A stretch of 19,160 nucleotides of DNA. It comes from Natronoplasma sp964602715. GTDB lineage: Archaea > Thermoplasmatota > Thermoplasmata > Halarchaeoplasmatales > Halarchaeoplasmataceae. How positions within the stretch are numbered: the first letter of the stretch is position 1; every line of letters begins with the position of its first letter. The notes under the pieces were generated by a model. It had not been told where the DNA came from, ran no database searches, and worked only from the letters and a program-made list of their open reading frames with translations. Location of the stretch: the NCBI GenBank assembly GCA_964602715.1, contig CAZRSB010000037.1:1-19160 (forward strand), in the 5' to 3' direction. Of the stretch, positions 8,794 to 16,462 are shown in pieces. Both the position numbers and the translations under genes were made by a program.

Positions 8794-9225
8794 TTAATCA
8801 CTATTGTTTTTTTGATAATGTTCTATGCCCGTTTCTTCTTCTTTCTCCAAAATTGTTTTTATATCTACATTTCTTGATACATGATTACTTGGACATTCCA
8901 CGCTGTAGATAGGACACATCTTCTCTGGGTCGTCTTCCCCTTTTATTGTTTCGGAAAAATCCCCAGTTCTCTCAAAGATCGAGATCTCCCTTTCTGTTAT
9001 CAATCCCTCCAAAAGATCAATAGCGGGATCGATGGTTCTTTTTCCTTCGGGTTTTTCTTTAATTAAATAAACCAGATGAGCTAATGGTCCATAAGGACAA
9101 AATTCTAATTTGACACAAGGTTTCTCTTTATTTAATCTCTCCTTTAGATTGGTTTTTTCTTCTTTTTTGATATCTTTTTTAGTTTCCGTTATATTTTCTT
9201 TAGAAGGAATTCTTTTACTTTCCAT
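8794..9225 (-). CDS. Small four-cysteine protein, putative metal or Fe-S site
   Basis: This 143-residue soluble protein has an N-terminal Lys/Glu-rich segment (1-36), probably disordered or helical, and then two cysteine motifs. These are C37-x5-C43 (PCVKLEFCPYGPLAH) and C104-x6-C111 (MCPIYSVECPSNHV, also with H115). Two CxnC pairs about 60 residues apart suggest one bound Zn ion or iron-sulfur cluster. The CPYGPL motif reminds me of uncharacterised archaeal proteins with paired cysteine motifs, but that is memory and not a search result. No other catalytic motif is visible. The ATG is well supported by GGTGAT at 9232-9237, six nt upstream. It is divergent from the helicase gene and convergent with the 8347 gene. 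Function unknown. Confidence 0.7.
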   Translation of the reverse strand: MESKRIPSKENITETKKDIKKEEKTNLKERLNKEKPCVKLEFCPYGPLAHLVYLIKEKPEGKRTIDPAIDLLEGLITEREISIFERTGDFSETIKGEDDPEKMCPIYSVECPSNHVSRNVDIKTILEKEEETGIEHYQKNNSD

Positions 9226-9416
9226 AGGACTATCACCCGTGACAATCTTCTACATCTTAAGACAGCAGATACTGGCGTTTTATTCTTCATTTTATGATAC
9301 CTTATAACTCTTATTTATTATTATCAAAAACACTTTCTTTAAATGGTATATCTTATAAAAAAAGATTTCATATATCATGGCAAAACTCAAATTAGAGTGC
9401 CTTTAACTAAACAACA
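9226..9416. promoter_or_regulatory. Divergent control region between the four-Cys gene and lhr
   Basis: This 191-nt non-coding region holds the Shine-Dalgarno GGTGAT (9232-9237, minus strand) for the four-cysteine gene. Its plus-strand end has AT-rich TATA-like sequence (TTTAAATGG near 9338 and CTTATAAAA near 9352) suitable for the helicase gene. No Shine-Dalgarno is visible directly before ATG 9417. No RNA gene is recognised here. Confidence 0.4.
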
Positions 9417-12029
9417 ATGTCAATAAGAACTGTAGATAAGTCAGAGGCTTCAAAATCTCTTCCAAACAACTTTGAACCTTACGTGAAAGAATGGTTCCAT
9501 GAGAAATTCAATGACTTAAGTCCTCCCCAGAAATACTCTTTCGAACTGATTCATAAGGAAAATAATTCTTTAGTTTGTTCACCTACAGGTTCAGGCAAAA
9601 CCCTATCGGCGTTTCTATCGATACTAAACGAGCTATTTTTAAAAGGAGATAAAGGAGAACTTAAGAATAAAGTTTATTGCTTGTATATTTCCCCTCTTAG
9701 AGCTTTGGGGAATGACATCCAACGTAATCTGAAGGACCCTTTGAAAGGGATAAAAAAGACAGCGGAAATGATGAATATTGAAATGCCTGAAGTAAGAAGC
9801 GCTGTAAGAACCGGTGATACCTCTTCAAATGAAAGACAAAAGATGTTAGAAGAAACTCCTCATATTTTAGTAACAACACCTGAAACCTTAGGCATAATAC
9901 TTAATGCACCTAAATTTAAAGAAAAATTAAAGGATATAAATTACGTGATCGTCGATGAGATACACTCATTGTGTGATAGCAAAAGAGGAGCTCATCTTTC
10001 TCTTTCTCTTGAAAGATTACAAAAAATGTGTGAGGAGGAATTTACTAGGATAGGATTATCTGCTACTCAGGCCCCGATAAAAGAAATAGCGAAATTTTTA
10101 GTAGGATATGATGAAGATAGATCTCCTAGGCCCTGCAATATAGTAGATGTATCATCCTCTAAAAAGATGGATTTGGAAGTTATTTCTCCAGTAAATGATC
10201 TCATTCATACGCCTGCAAATATTGTCAACAAAAAAATGTATGATGAGATCGACAGAATGATAAGAGATCACATAACAACTCTGATATTTACCAACACAAG
10301 GAGTGCGACAGAGAGAGTAGTTAACAATCTTAAAAACCTAAACCCTGAATTTTATCAGGGTGAAATAGGGGCCCATCATTCCTCGATGAGTAGAGACAAA
10401 AGATTAGAAGTAGAAGAATCATTAAAAAATGGAGATCTAGAGGTAGTTGTCACATCCACCTCTTTAGAATTAGGTATAGATATAGGTTACATAGATTTAG
10501 TCTTGCAATTATCCTCTCCCAAAGGAGTTTCTAGAGCGATCCAAAGAATAGGTCGATCAGGTCATAACATAGGAGAATCGGCCAAAGGAAGAGTACTCGT
10601 GATGGATAGGGGTGATGCCCTTGAATGTACTGAGATGATGAGATGTGCCAAAGAAGGAGAATTAGATGAAGTGAGAATACCCAAAAACTGTCTTGACGTT
10701 CTTTCTCAACATATAGTTGGCATGGCTTGTAATAGGAGATGGAAAGTTGAAGAAGCATTCAAAACCATAAGACGTAGCTATAATTTTAAAGATCTTGATA
10801 ACGAAGACTACCGAAAGACTCTTAGTTACGTGGCTGGTGAATATGCTTCTCTAGAGGACCAAAGAGTTTACGGTAAGATATGGATGGATAAAGACGAAGA
10901 TGGGAAAGAAATCTTTGGAAGAAGAGGAAAGATGACTAGAGTCATATATATGACAAATATAGGCACGATACCGGATGAGAGTGCTTACAGGGTTCAAACT
11001 AGAAACGGTCGTTTTGTTGGTACATTGGACGAAGAATTCCTCGATAGGTTAACTAAAGGGGATATTTTTGTACATGGCGGTGATACATATGAATTCAGAT
11101 ATACTCGAGGTATGAAAGTATATGTGGACGCGAGACCCGATAAAGTTCCTACAGTACCATCGTGGTTCTCTGAAATGCTACCTCTCTCATTTGATTTAGG
11201 TAAGAAAATAGGAGAATTCAATCAGAAAATTTTAGATATGTTTAAAAAAGAAAAGGACCCATATAGATGGATAAAGAAAAATTACTATACCGATGCAAAA
11301 ACCATTTCTTCGATAGTTTCATATTTGAATGAGCAGTATAAATATGTTGGAACTGTGCCTACTTCTTCTAACATATTGATCGAAAAGAATTTTGAAAAGG
11401 ATAAAATCAATCTGATCTTTCATACCATCTACGGAAGGAAAGTTAACGACGCTTTATGCCGGATTTTTGCGGATAATGCCTCCGATATATTGACTTCAAA
11501 TGTTGGTATGGTTGTAGACGATCAAGGGTTCGTATTGATATGTCCTGATAAAGACATCTCTGTAGATGAGCTCATCGAGAAAACAACAAATGCTGACATC
11601 AGAGTAGTATTGAAAAGAGCGATCAGGAAGACGGAATTGATGAAAAGGAGATTTAGACACGTAGCCGCAAGAGCACTCATGATACTTCGAAATTACAAGG
11701 GAAAAAAGTTGAGTGTCGGTAAGCAACAGATGAAATCTCATTTCTTACTTTCCGCCTGCGAAAAAATCGATAAAGAATTCCCCATCGTTAAAGAGACATA
11801 TCGAGAGATAATCGAAGATTATATGGATATCGATAACGCTTCTGCAATTATATCAGATTTGGGCAGTGGAGAAAAAAGTTATGAAGTTATAGAAACAGAT
11901 GTGCCTTCGCCATTCGCTCATAATTTGGTCATACAAAGTCAGGGCGACGTTTTGAAACTCCAAAATAAAAAGGAAAGACTTCAGAACCTCCATCAGAAGG
12001 TAATAGAAAGAGTCCAAGGTGAGAGTTGA
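9417..12029 (+). CDS. lhr: Lhr-Core family SF2 ATP-dependent helicase
   Basis: This 870-residue superfamily 2 helicase matches the Lhr-Core layout. The first RecA domain has Walker A SPTGSGKT (55-62), TTPE (153-156), DEIH (180-183) and SAT (215-217). The second has FTNTRS (291-296), STSLELGIDIG (347-357) and QRIGRSGH (376-383). A winged-helix region (about 420-500) follows, then the Lhr-specific segment (TIPDESAYRV at 517-526, PTVPSWFSEMLPLSFDL at 578-594) and a DEAD_assoc-type C-terminal domain (GRKVNDALCRIFA, FRHVAARALMILRNYKG). Length fits archaeal Lhr-Core (about 850-950). Characterised relatives are 3'-5' DNA translocases/helicases implicated in repair. ATG 9417 is the first start after an in-frame TAA at 9408-9410. 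The stop abuts the ATG of the phosphoesterase gene, so the two are co-transcribed. All motor motifs are intact. Confidence 0.95.
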   Translation: MSIRTVDKSEASKSLPNNFEPYVKEWFHEKFNDLSPPQKYSFELIHKENNSLVCSPTGSGKTLSAFLSILNELFLKGDKGELKNKVYCLYISPLRALGNDIQRNLKDPLKGIKKTAEMMNIEMPEVRSAVRTGDTSSNERQKMLEETPHILVTTPETLGIILNAPKFKEKLKDINYVIVDEIHSLCDSKRGAHLSLSLERLQKMCEEEFTRIGLSATQAPIKEIAKFLVGYDEDRSPRPCNIVDVSSSKKMDLEVISPVNDLIHTPANIVNKKMYDEIDRMIRDHITTLIFTNTRSATERVVNNLKNLNPEFYQGEIGAHHSSMSRDKRLEVEESLKNGDLEVVVTSTSLELGIDIGYIDLVLQLSSPKGVSRAIQRIGRSGHNIGESAKGRVLVMDRGDALECTEMMRCAKEGELDEVRIPKNCLDVLSQHIVGMACNRRWKVEEAFKTIRRSYNFKDLDNEDYRKTLSYVAGEYASLEDQRVYGKIWMDKDEDGKEIFGRRGKMTRVIYMTNIGTIPDESAYRVQTRNGRFVGTLDEEFLDRLTKGDIFVHGGDTYEFRYTRGMKVYVDARPDKVPTVPSWFSEMLPLSFDLGKKIGEFNQKILDMFKKEKDPYRWIKKNYYTDAKTISSIVSYLNEQYKYVGTVPTSSNILIEKNFEKDKINLIFHTIYGRKVNDALCRIFADNASDILTSNVGMVVDDQGFVLICPDKDISVDELIEKTTNADIRVVLKRAIRKTELMKRRFRHVAARALMILRNYKGKKLSVGKQQMKSHFLLSACEKIDKEFPIVKETYREIIEDYMDIDNASAIISDLGSGEKSYEVIETDVPSPFAHNLVIQSQGDVLKLQNKKERLQNLHQKVIERVQGES
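12018..12022 (+). promoter_or_regulatory. Ribosome binding site of the phosphoesterase gene
   Basis: GGTGA lies inside the last codons of lhr, seven nt before the ATG at 12030. This supports a zero-gap start and translational coupling with the helicase. Confidence 0.6.
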
Positions 12030-12785
12030 ATGAAAATATTTGGAAGATTCGAGGTAATAGAGAACTATCCTGCTCTTTATTCTAAAGAACTAAAAGCTTT
12101 GATCATATCTGATCTCCATCTAGGACTCGAATCACTAATGGCAGATTATGGGGTATATATGCCTAAATTTCAACTCGATATAGTGAAAAATTATTTGAGT
12201 GATATAAGTTCTGAAAAAGAAATCAAAAAATTGATCATATGTGGAGACATGAAACACGAATTCTCAGAGACATCATACCATGAGAAGGTCGAGATCGAAG
12301 AGTTCATCGAGTTCTCTCAAACATTGGCCGAAGAAATATTTATGGTCAAAGGGAATCATGATAACTATCTTATATATCCATTAAAAAAATTTGATGATGT
12401 TTTGTTAGAGGATTATTTCGTTTTTGATGGGATAAATTTCATCCATGGCCATGAAAAAGCTGAAGTTATGAATAGTCCGGATATAGAATATATAATCATG
12501 GGTCACGAACATCCAGCATTGACTCTTAGCGATGAGGTAGGTGCCAAAGATAAGATAAGGTGTTTTCTTTTTGGAGAGATGAAGAACGGTAAAAGATTGA
12601 TCGTTCTTCCGGCCTTTTCTAGACTCGCCCAAGGATCCCAGATGAATAGAGTGAGAGAAAAAGAACTGCTCTCCCCTGTGTTGAAAGATATGATAGAGGT
12701 CGGAGATATGAAGGCCATAGGCGTTGATAAAGAAGCCGGTCTTTTTGAATTCCCAGAGATAAAGAAGATGAGATCACTTGGGTGA
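12030..12785 (+). CDS. Metallophosphoesterase, SbcD/Mre11-like (COG1407 type)
   Basis: This 251-residue calcineurin-like phosphoesterase has the full set of dimetal ligands: D28 and H30 (SDLHLG), D73 (CGDMKHE), N109 and H110 (KGNHDNY), H139/H141 (IHGHEK) and H159/H161 (MGHEHPA). It resembles the archaeal COG1407 group annotated as ICC/SbcD-like phosphoesterases. These are single-domain and lack the Mre11 capping domain, in line with the length here. The likely reaction is phosphodiester hydrolysis on nucleic acid ends or a nucleotide; the substrate is not known. It starts immediately after the lhr stop codon. From established knowledge, Lhr-Core genes are often neighbours of this family, and in bacteria of a ligase and nuclease as well, so a joint repair role is reasonable inference. 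It converges with the flavin reductase gene with one nt between stop codons. Confidence 0.9.
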   Translation: MKIFGRFEVIENYPALYSKELKALIISDLHLGLESLMADYGVYMPKFQLDIVKNYLSDISSEKEIKKLIICGDMKHEFSETSYHEKVEIEEFIEFSQTLAEEIFMVKGNHDNYLIYPLKKFDDVLLEDYFVFDGINFIHGHEKAEVMNSPDIEYIIMGHEHPALTLSDEVGAKDKIRCFLFGEMKNGKRLIVLPAFSRLAQGSQMNRVREKELLSPVLKDMIEVGDMKAIGVDKEAGLFEFPEIKKMRSLG

Positions 12786-12786
12786 A

Positions 12787-13338
12787 TTATCTCTTTATTC
12801 GATATATCTCTTCTGATATACTGAACTCATCTCCCTTTACATGTCCTAATGAACCGAGATCTTCAAGATTTAACCTGCCGTTTGTGAAGCCATCTTTGTC
12901 AGCATCGATATGAACGACCTCTCCGACAAGTAAAACATGATCTCCGATATTGAACTCTCCGTAAAATTTACATTCGATATTAATTGGAGCTTCCTTCACG
13001 CCCGGTGCGTCGATCACATTCGATTTCTTCTCAGTCAATCCAATTTTATCGAATTCGCTCTCTTCTCTAGGCAGTGATATCTCTGTCTTCACACCTTCTT
13101 TTGCCCAATCTTTTGTTACAGGAACCGCCACAAATTCACCTGTATCTCTGCAGTTTGCAGTAGTATCTCTACTTTCAGCCGCGGCAACACCTATCAGAGG
13201 AGGATCAAAGGAAAGTGGTGATACGAAGCTGTAGGGCGCGATATTAGAGTTCCCTTCAGTATCTAACGTAGAGATACATATCGTAGGTCGTGGAGCTATG
13301 AATCCAAAATAATCTTGAAGTTTTAGTTTATCAGACAT
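12787..13338 (-). CDS. Flavin reductase-like, FMN-binding split-barrel protein
   Basis: This 183-residue protein is of the flavin reductase-like/flavoredoxin family (PF01613 type). It shows RPTICISTLDTEGNSNIAPY (17-36), FDPPLIGVA (44-52), the SRDTTANCRDTGEF segment (56-69) and a C-terminal strand pair GDHVLLVGEVVHID (132-145). Members bind FMN as dimers and act as NAD(P)H:flavin oxidoreductases or electron carriers. The partner here cannot be predicted. I chose the ATG at 13336-13338 because the protein then starts MSDKLKLQDYFGF, close to the usual domain edge. An in-frame TTG at 13347 would add three residues and cannot be excluded. It is monocistronic by appearance: convergent with the phosphoesterase gene and 52 nt downstream of the HD-domain gene. 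Confidence 0.88.
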   Translation of the reverse strand: MSDKLKLQDYFGFIAPRPTICISTLDTEGNSNIAPYSFVSPLSFDPPLIGVAAAESRDTTANCRDTGEFVAVPVTKDWAKEGVKTEISLPREESEFDKIGLTEKKSNVIDAPGVKEAPINIECKFYGEFNIGDHVLLVGEVVHIDADKDGFTNGRLNLEDLGSLGHVKGDEFSISEEIYRIKR

Positions 13339-13390
13339 ATTTACCAATATATCAAGATAGAAATACCGTACTTATCTTTTCCGCTCTTGA

Positions 13391-13918
13391 TCATTCAATC
13401 TGTAATTGTTCTAAAAAGTCCTTGATCTCTGCAGATTCAAGTTTCTCTTTACCTTCTATCAAAAATTCAGATAGGTCCTTTTGTGGATATTCTTTCCCGT
13501 ATTCTATTGCTTGTAAGATTCTCTCCAACCTGTCGATGTCCCTCGCTATGACTGCCTCTTTTGAATAACCATATTCGAATTCCTTCCAAAGTTCTGTTAT
13601 ATTAAGATCACCTTTGGAAAAGCTAGATATCTTTTGAATGGCTTCCTCTTCTTTGATGAGCTTCTTTTCTTCCGATATCGGATCTTGGGGAGTTATATCC
13701 CCGATCTCGCTTTCTGCCAAATCATGTACCAGCAAAAGTTTGACAAGCTTGAAACCGTCTAAGTCGAATTTTTCAGCGATCAATAAAGCCATGAATGCTG
13801 CTCTAAATGAATGATCTGCTATAGATTCTGGATCATCTATATCAAGACGTTTCCATCCCTCTCTATCTATTTCTTTCAGTGCCCCTATCATTTTAAACAG
13901 TTTCAGGTATCCCTTCAT
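13391..13918 (-). CDS. HD-domain phosphohydrolase, HDDC2/YfbR-like
   Basis: This 175-residue HD-domain protein resembles the HDDC2/YfbR group of 5'-deoxynucleotidases, which hydrolyse deoxynucleoside monophosphates. Metal ligands are H36 (ADHSFRAAF), H65-D66 (LLVHDLAESEIGD) and D127 (ARDIDRLE). The ESIADHSFR and HDLAE-IGDI spacing is typical of this group. The frame is open upstream to a possible start at 14029, but the extra 37 residues are hydrophobic and unlike the family. I prefer the ATG at 13916-13918 (MKGYLKLFKMIGALKE), which lies about 40 nt downstream of a clear TATA box (TTTATAAA at 13955-13962). M10 is a second alternative. Substrate specificity is inferred from family resemblance only. 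Confidence 0.85.
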   Translation of the reverse strand: MKGYLKLFKMIGALKEIDREGWKRLDIDDPESIADHSFRAAFMALLIAEKFDLDGFKLVKLLLVHDLAESEIGDITPQDPISEEKKLIKEEEAIQKISSFSKGDLNITELWKEFEYGYSKEAVIARDIDRLERILQAIEYGKEYPQKDLSEFLIEGKEKLESAEIKDFLEQLQIE

Positions 13919-13954
13919 CTTATAACCATATAATAACCATATGAACGATGTATA

Positions 13955-13962
13955 TTTATAAA
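13955..13962. promoter_or_regulatory. Palindromic TATA box upstream of the HD-domain gene
   Basis: TTTATAAA sits inside an AT-rich stretch (13951-13962), about 40 nt from the HD-domain ATG at 13918. Transcription starting about 25 nt away would give a leader of roughly 15 nt. Because the box is symmetric it could also fire on the plus strand, where the ATG of a 26-codon ORF lies about 28 nt away. Confidence 0.45.
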
Positions 13963-13985
13963 CATTCACATAGTTTAATATCAAA

Positions 13986-14066
13986 ATGTACGATGAACCT
14001 CGAGCAAAAAAAAGAGATAGAAGATTCAAAATACTAAGGGAAGAGTTTTGGTGTTTCGGCGAATAA
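13986..14066 (+). CDS. Possible 26-residue basic peptide
   Basis: This short ORF encodes MYDEPRAKKRDRRFKILREE followed by FWCFGE. It is charged, with one Trp and one Cys. It starts about 28 nt downstream of the TATA box at 13955-13962, a spacing that would give a leaderless mRNA, and its TAA runs into an A/T tract (AAAAATTTTT at 14069-14078). It fills most of the 154-nt space between the HD-domain and metallo-beta-lactamase-fold genes and lies on the opposite strand to both. ORFs this short arise by chance, so it is only a candidate. Confidence 0.2.
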   Translation: MYDEPRAKKRDRRFKILREEFWCFGE

Positions 14067-14072
14067 AAATTT

Positions 14073-14642
14073 TTATATTTCTATGTGGTCTCCCAATTCT
14101 AGCATCTTGTTGTAAATACCTTCCTCATCCATTCTTTTCTTTAGACCCTCAGCATCATCAATGTCTTCTTTGGGGTCATAATGGAAAGGGACCACGATGT
14201 CTGGTTTCAATCTCTCAAAAGCCTCTAGATAATCATCGTAATAATCAGAGAAGCAAGCCGTAAATATCGCATTGACTTTTTCATCCACTTCAGGGAAATA
14301 AGCAGAATCACCAGCATGAAGTAACCCATTTACAAAATAACTCACCGAATCATCAGACCCGTAACAATCACAGTCTAATACCTTGACAACTTCGATTTCA
14401 TCACCTACCTTTACTATATTTCCTTTTAGGTCAAACTTATCTAACGTTTTCTCAGGTCCATAAAGTTCAGCATCTTTACCGTATTTTCTATAGTCTTCTA
14501 GAGAAAAATGATCATCATGTTCATGAGTCAAAAGTATTAGATCTGGTTTTTTTTCTGGCTCAACTTTCAAGTTAGGATCGATTAGTATATGTTTTTCCGA
14601 AAAAACTTCAAGGGCCGCATTACCCAACCATCTTACCTTCAT
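14073..14642 (-). CDS. Metallo-beta-lactamase-fold hydrolase, UlaG/UPF0173-like
   Basis: This 189-residue single-domain metallo-beta-lactamase-fold protein has the signature THEHDDH (H40, H42, D44, H45), H109 and D112 in LLHAGDSAYFP, and H154 in VPFHYDP. Together these supply the ligands for a two-metal site. It opens with MKVRWLGNAALEV, typical of the UlaG/UPF0173 branch. These cytosolic enzymes have varied or unknown substrates, so no specific reaction is assigned. An in-frame GTG at 14651 would add three residues, but that GTG lies inside the Shine-Dalgarno GGTGAT at 14647-14652. The ATG at 14640-14642, four nt past it, is therefore the likely start. A TATA-like stretch is at about 14663-14678. 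No neighbour indicates a pathway. Confidence 0.87.
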   Translation of the reverse strand: MKVRWLGNAALEVFSEKHILIDPNLKVEPEKKPDLILLTHEHDDHFSLEDYRKYGKDAELYGPEKTLDKFDLKGNIVKVGDEIEVVKVLDCDCYGSDDSVSYFVNGLLHAGDSAYFPEVDEKVNAIFTACFSDYYDDYLEAFERLKPDIVVPFHYDPKEDIDDAEGLKKRMDEEGIYNKMLELGDHIEI

Positions 14643-14751
14643 TCCTATCACCCATTTCAGTGAAAATATTATAATACCTAGCTAAAAAGCTTTTTGAAAT
14701 CAAACTATTAAAATAATAAAGAAGAAATGGTTTTTTATCTGATCTAAAAAA
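14643..14751. promoter_or_regulatory. Intergenic region: promoter of the MBL-fold gene and end of the surface operon
   Basis: On the minus strand this region holds the Shine-Dalgarno GGTGAT (14647-14652) and a TATA-like run (around 14663-14678) for the metallo-beta-lactamase-fold gene. It also contains a 12-bp palindrome AAAAAGCTTTTT (14684-14695) and an AT-rich imperfect hairpin (TTTTTTA, 7-nt loop, TAAAAAA) about 10-30 nt past the stop of the GLUG-protein gene. That hairpin could help end the operon transcript. The terminator role is weakly supported. Confidence 0.35.
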
Positions 14752-16449
14752 TCAGCGCTTTCGAATCTTGTAGATCAACAAAGCGATGATCGTTGCTGTG
14801 GTTAACAAGATAAAATTAAATCCTGGTATTCCGTCATCATCATCATCTTCCTCTTCATCATCTTCTGGTTCATCTACAGGGTCATCATCGTCTACAGGAT
14901 CTTCGTCGTCGATTGGATCTTCGTCATCATCGATGAAAACATTGAAGTCTACACTATCTTCAACTCTGTTATCTTCGTCATCAAAAACTCTTAGGTTTAT
15001 AGTATATTCCCCTTCTTCTAGTTCGTCTAAGGTGTAGGAGTTTGTTATCCCGATGTCTTGCCAGTTTTCTCCACTGACCTGTATTTCATGATGGCTGATG
15101 GGATAAGTTCCTTGTTCGGTTTCCCATTCAACTACAACTTCAGTGGAATAGATCGTTTGACCATCAAATGGATGAGTTATATCAAGAACGGGTAGTTCTA
15201 TCTCTTCGACTATTTCTTGAGTCAGGTAAGGATATCCAACGTTTGTTCTTCCATCGATATCCCAAATTTCCTTAAAACCTGAGTCATCGTTGGGATTATC
15301 GACAAAATCCCATGGTTCGTCTAAACCATCGGTCGAAAGGTCAGTAAATGTTGCTACATCTTTCATCTCCTCTGTGGTCTTTGGTGTGCCTCCCATGCTT
15401 TCGGATTGTTCAGATGTATCTGAATCCCAAAAAGAATTTTCAACGATTGCATCATCATCTATGAAACCTATCAGTCCGCCTACACTTTCTTCTCCGCTCA
15501 CTTTTCCTGTACTGTATGCGTTACTGACTGTGTTAAGGTGCCCCTCATTACTTCCTATCAATCCTCCAACGTTTTCGTTACCCGTCACATCTCCGACTGA
15601 ATATACGTCATTCAGAGTAGCAAGTTCAGCGTTCCATCCGATAAGTCCGCCTACATCCTCTCGGCCTATCACCCGACCGGTAGCATATGAACTCAGCACT
15701 TCCACTTCATTAGCAAAACTACCTCTATTGGCTCCAATCAGACCTCCGATCTGAACTCCGTCCTCAGCAATTACATCTCCTGTTGCATAGGATCTCTCGA
15801 CCGTGCCCATATAATTGTACCCGATCAGTCCTCCAACAGTACCCCAAAGAGAAAATGCATCGATCCCATAAACATCTGCTGTAACGGAAGAGTCCTCAAC
15901 TATTCCGGCCCAGTTGTATCCTATGAGCCCTCCTACAGTCGATTCTCCTCTAACGTAGCCGCTGATATGGATGTCTTGAACCAAACCTTCGTTGTTCTGT
16001 CCTATCAGTCCACCAACATCTCCATAACCGGTTATATCCACGTCTATTAAACTAACATCTCTGATAACTGCTCCTTCTCCAATACGGCCAAAGAGTCCGA
16101 TATCGGAGGAAGTTCGATTTATGTAAAGGCCAGTTATGCTATGACCTTGTCCATCAAAAGTTCCTGTAAACTCTCCTATATCAAATTCATCTCCAATAGG
16201 TAAGAAACCTTCGCCATCGTTCCAATCTCCTGTATCGCTAGCATCGATATCGTTGGCTAAAACATAATCGGCGTTTACATCATCATTGATATTCTGTAGA
16301 TCATCCGCGGTATTAATCTCGTATAGATTTTCGTTTTGAAGAGTTTCCTCGCTCTCTAGTTCCATAGAAAAAACCATGGTAGAACTTAAAATACCTACGA
16401 TCAAAACAACTCCTAGCGCTAAAGATATTGGTCTAGTTTTATTTTTCAT
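14752..16449 (-). CDS. Surface protein: GLUG repeats, Ig-like domain, acidic stalk, IPGF C-terminus
   Basis: This 565-residue exported protein has a signal peptide (about 1-29). Residues about 44-150 open with INTADDLQNI and GTFDGQGHSITGLYI, the usual lead-in to GLUG-repeat beta-helices. Seven GGLIG motifs between about 146 and 328 mark the GLUG repeats. SFWDSDTSEQSESMGG (339-354) through GYPYLTQ closes that domain. Residues 419-505 form one Ig-like repeat (HHEIQVSGENW, EGEYTINLR) resembling those in the S8 protease. Residues about 507-539 are an Asp/Glu/Pro stalk. The end is GIPGF (540-544), a hydrophobic segment and KIRKR. That resembles a PGF-CTERM archaeosortase signal, here with an acidic rather than Thr-rich linker. 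GLUG proteins are often adhesins or surface enzymes; no catalytic residues are seen. The start is supported by GGAGTGA at 16456-16462, which overlaps the stop of the upstream gene (6-nt gap, coupled). Confidence 0.88.
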   Translation of the reverse strand: MKNKTRPISLALGVVLIVGILSSTMVFSMELESEETLQNENLYEINTADDLQNINDDVNADYVLANDIDASDTGDWNDGEGFLPIGDEFDIGEFTGTFDGQGHSITGLYINRTSSDIGLFGRIGEGAVIRDVSLIDVDITGYGDVGGLIGQNNEGLVQDIHISGYVRGESTVGGLIGYNWAGIVEDSSVTADVYGIDAFSLWGTVGGLIGYNYMGTVERSYATGDVIAEDGVQIGGLIGANRGSFANEVEVLSSYATGRVIGREDVGGLIGWNAELATLNDVYSVGDVTGNENVGGLIGSNEGHLNTVSNAYSTGKVSGEESVGGLIGFIDDDAIVENSFWDSDTSEQSESMGGTPKTTEEMKDVATFTDLSTDGLDEPWDFVDNPNDDSGFKEIWDIDGRTNVGYPYLTQEIVEEIELPVLDITHPFDGQTIYSTEVVVEWETEQGTYPISHHEIQVSGENWQDIGITNSYTLDELEEGEYTINLRVFDDEDNRVEDSVDFNVFIDDDEDPIDDEDPVDDDDPVDEPEDDEEEDDDDDGIPGFNFILLTTATIIALLIYKIRKR

Positions 16450-16455
16450 TTTTAT

Positions 16456-16462
16456 TCACTCC
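16456..16462 (-). promoter_or_regulatory. Ribosome binding site of the GLUG-protein gene, overlapping a stop codon
   Basis: GGAGTGA contains the TGA stop of the propeller-protein gene (16456-16458) and sits six nt before the ATG at 16447-16449. This fixes the start and predicts translational coupling of the two surface proteins. Confidence 0.7.

Noticed and set aside
9377..9406. Nine-codon upstream ORF (MAKLKLECL) before lhr
   Set aside because: Its ATG lies at or upstream of the transcription start expected from the nearest TATA-like box, and nothing else supports translation.
14786..15037. 83-residue poly-Ser plus-strand ORF
   Set aside because: It is the antisense of the acidic stalk of the GLUG protein, with no protein-like composition and no promoter.
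15290..15754. 154-residue plus-strand ORF
   Set aside because: It is antisense to the GLUG repeats, whose regular codons keep this frame open. The sense frame has a signal peptide and known repeats.
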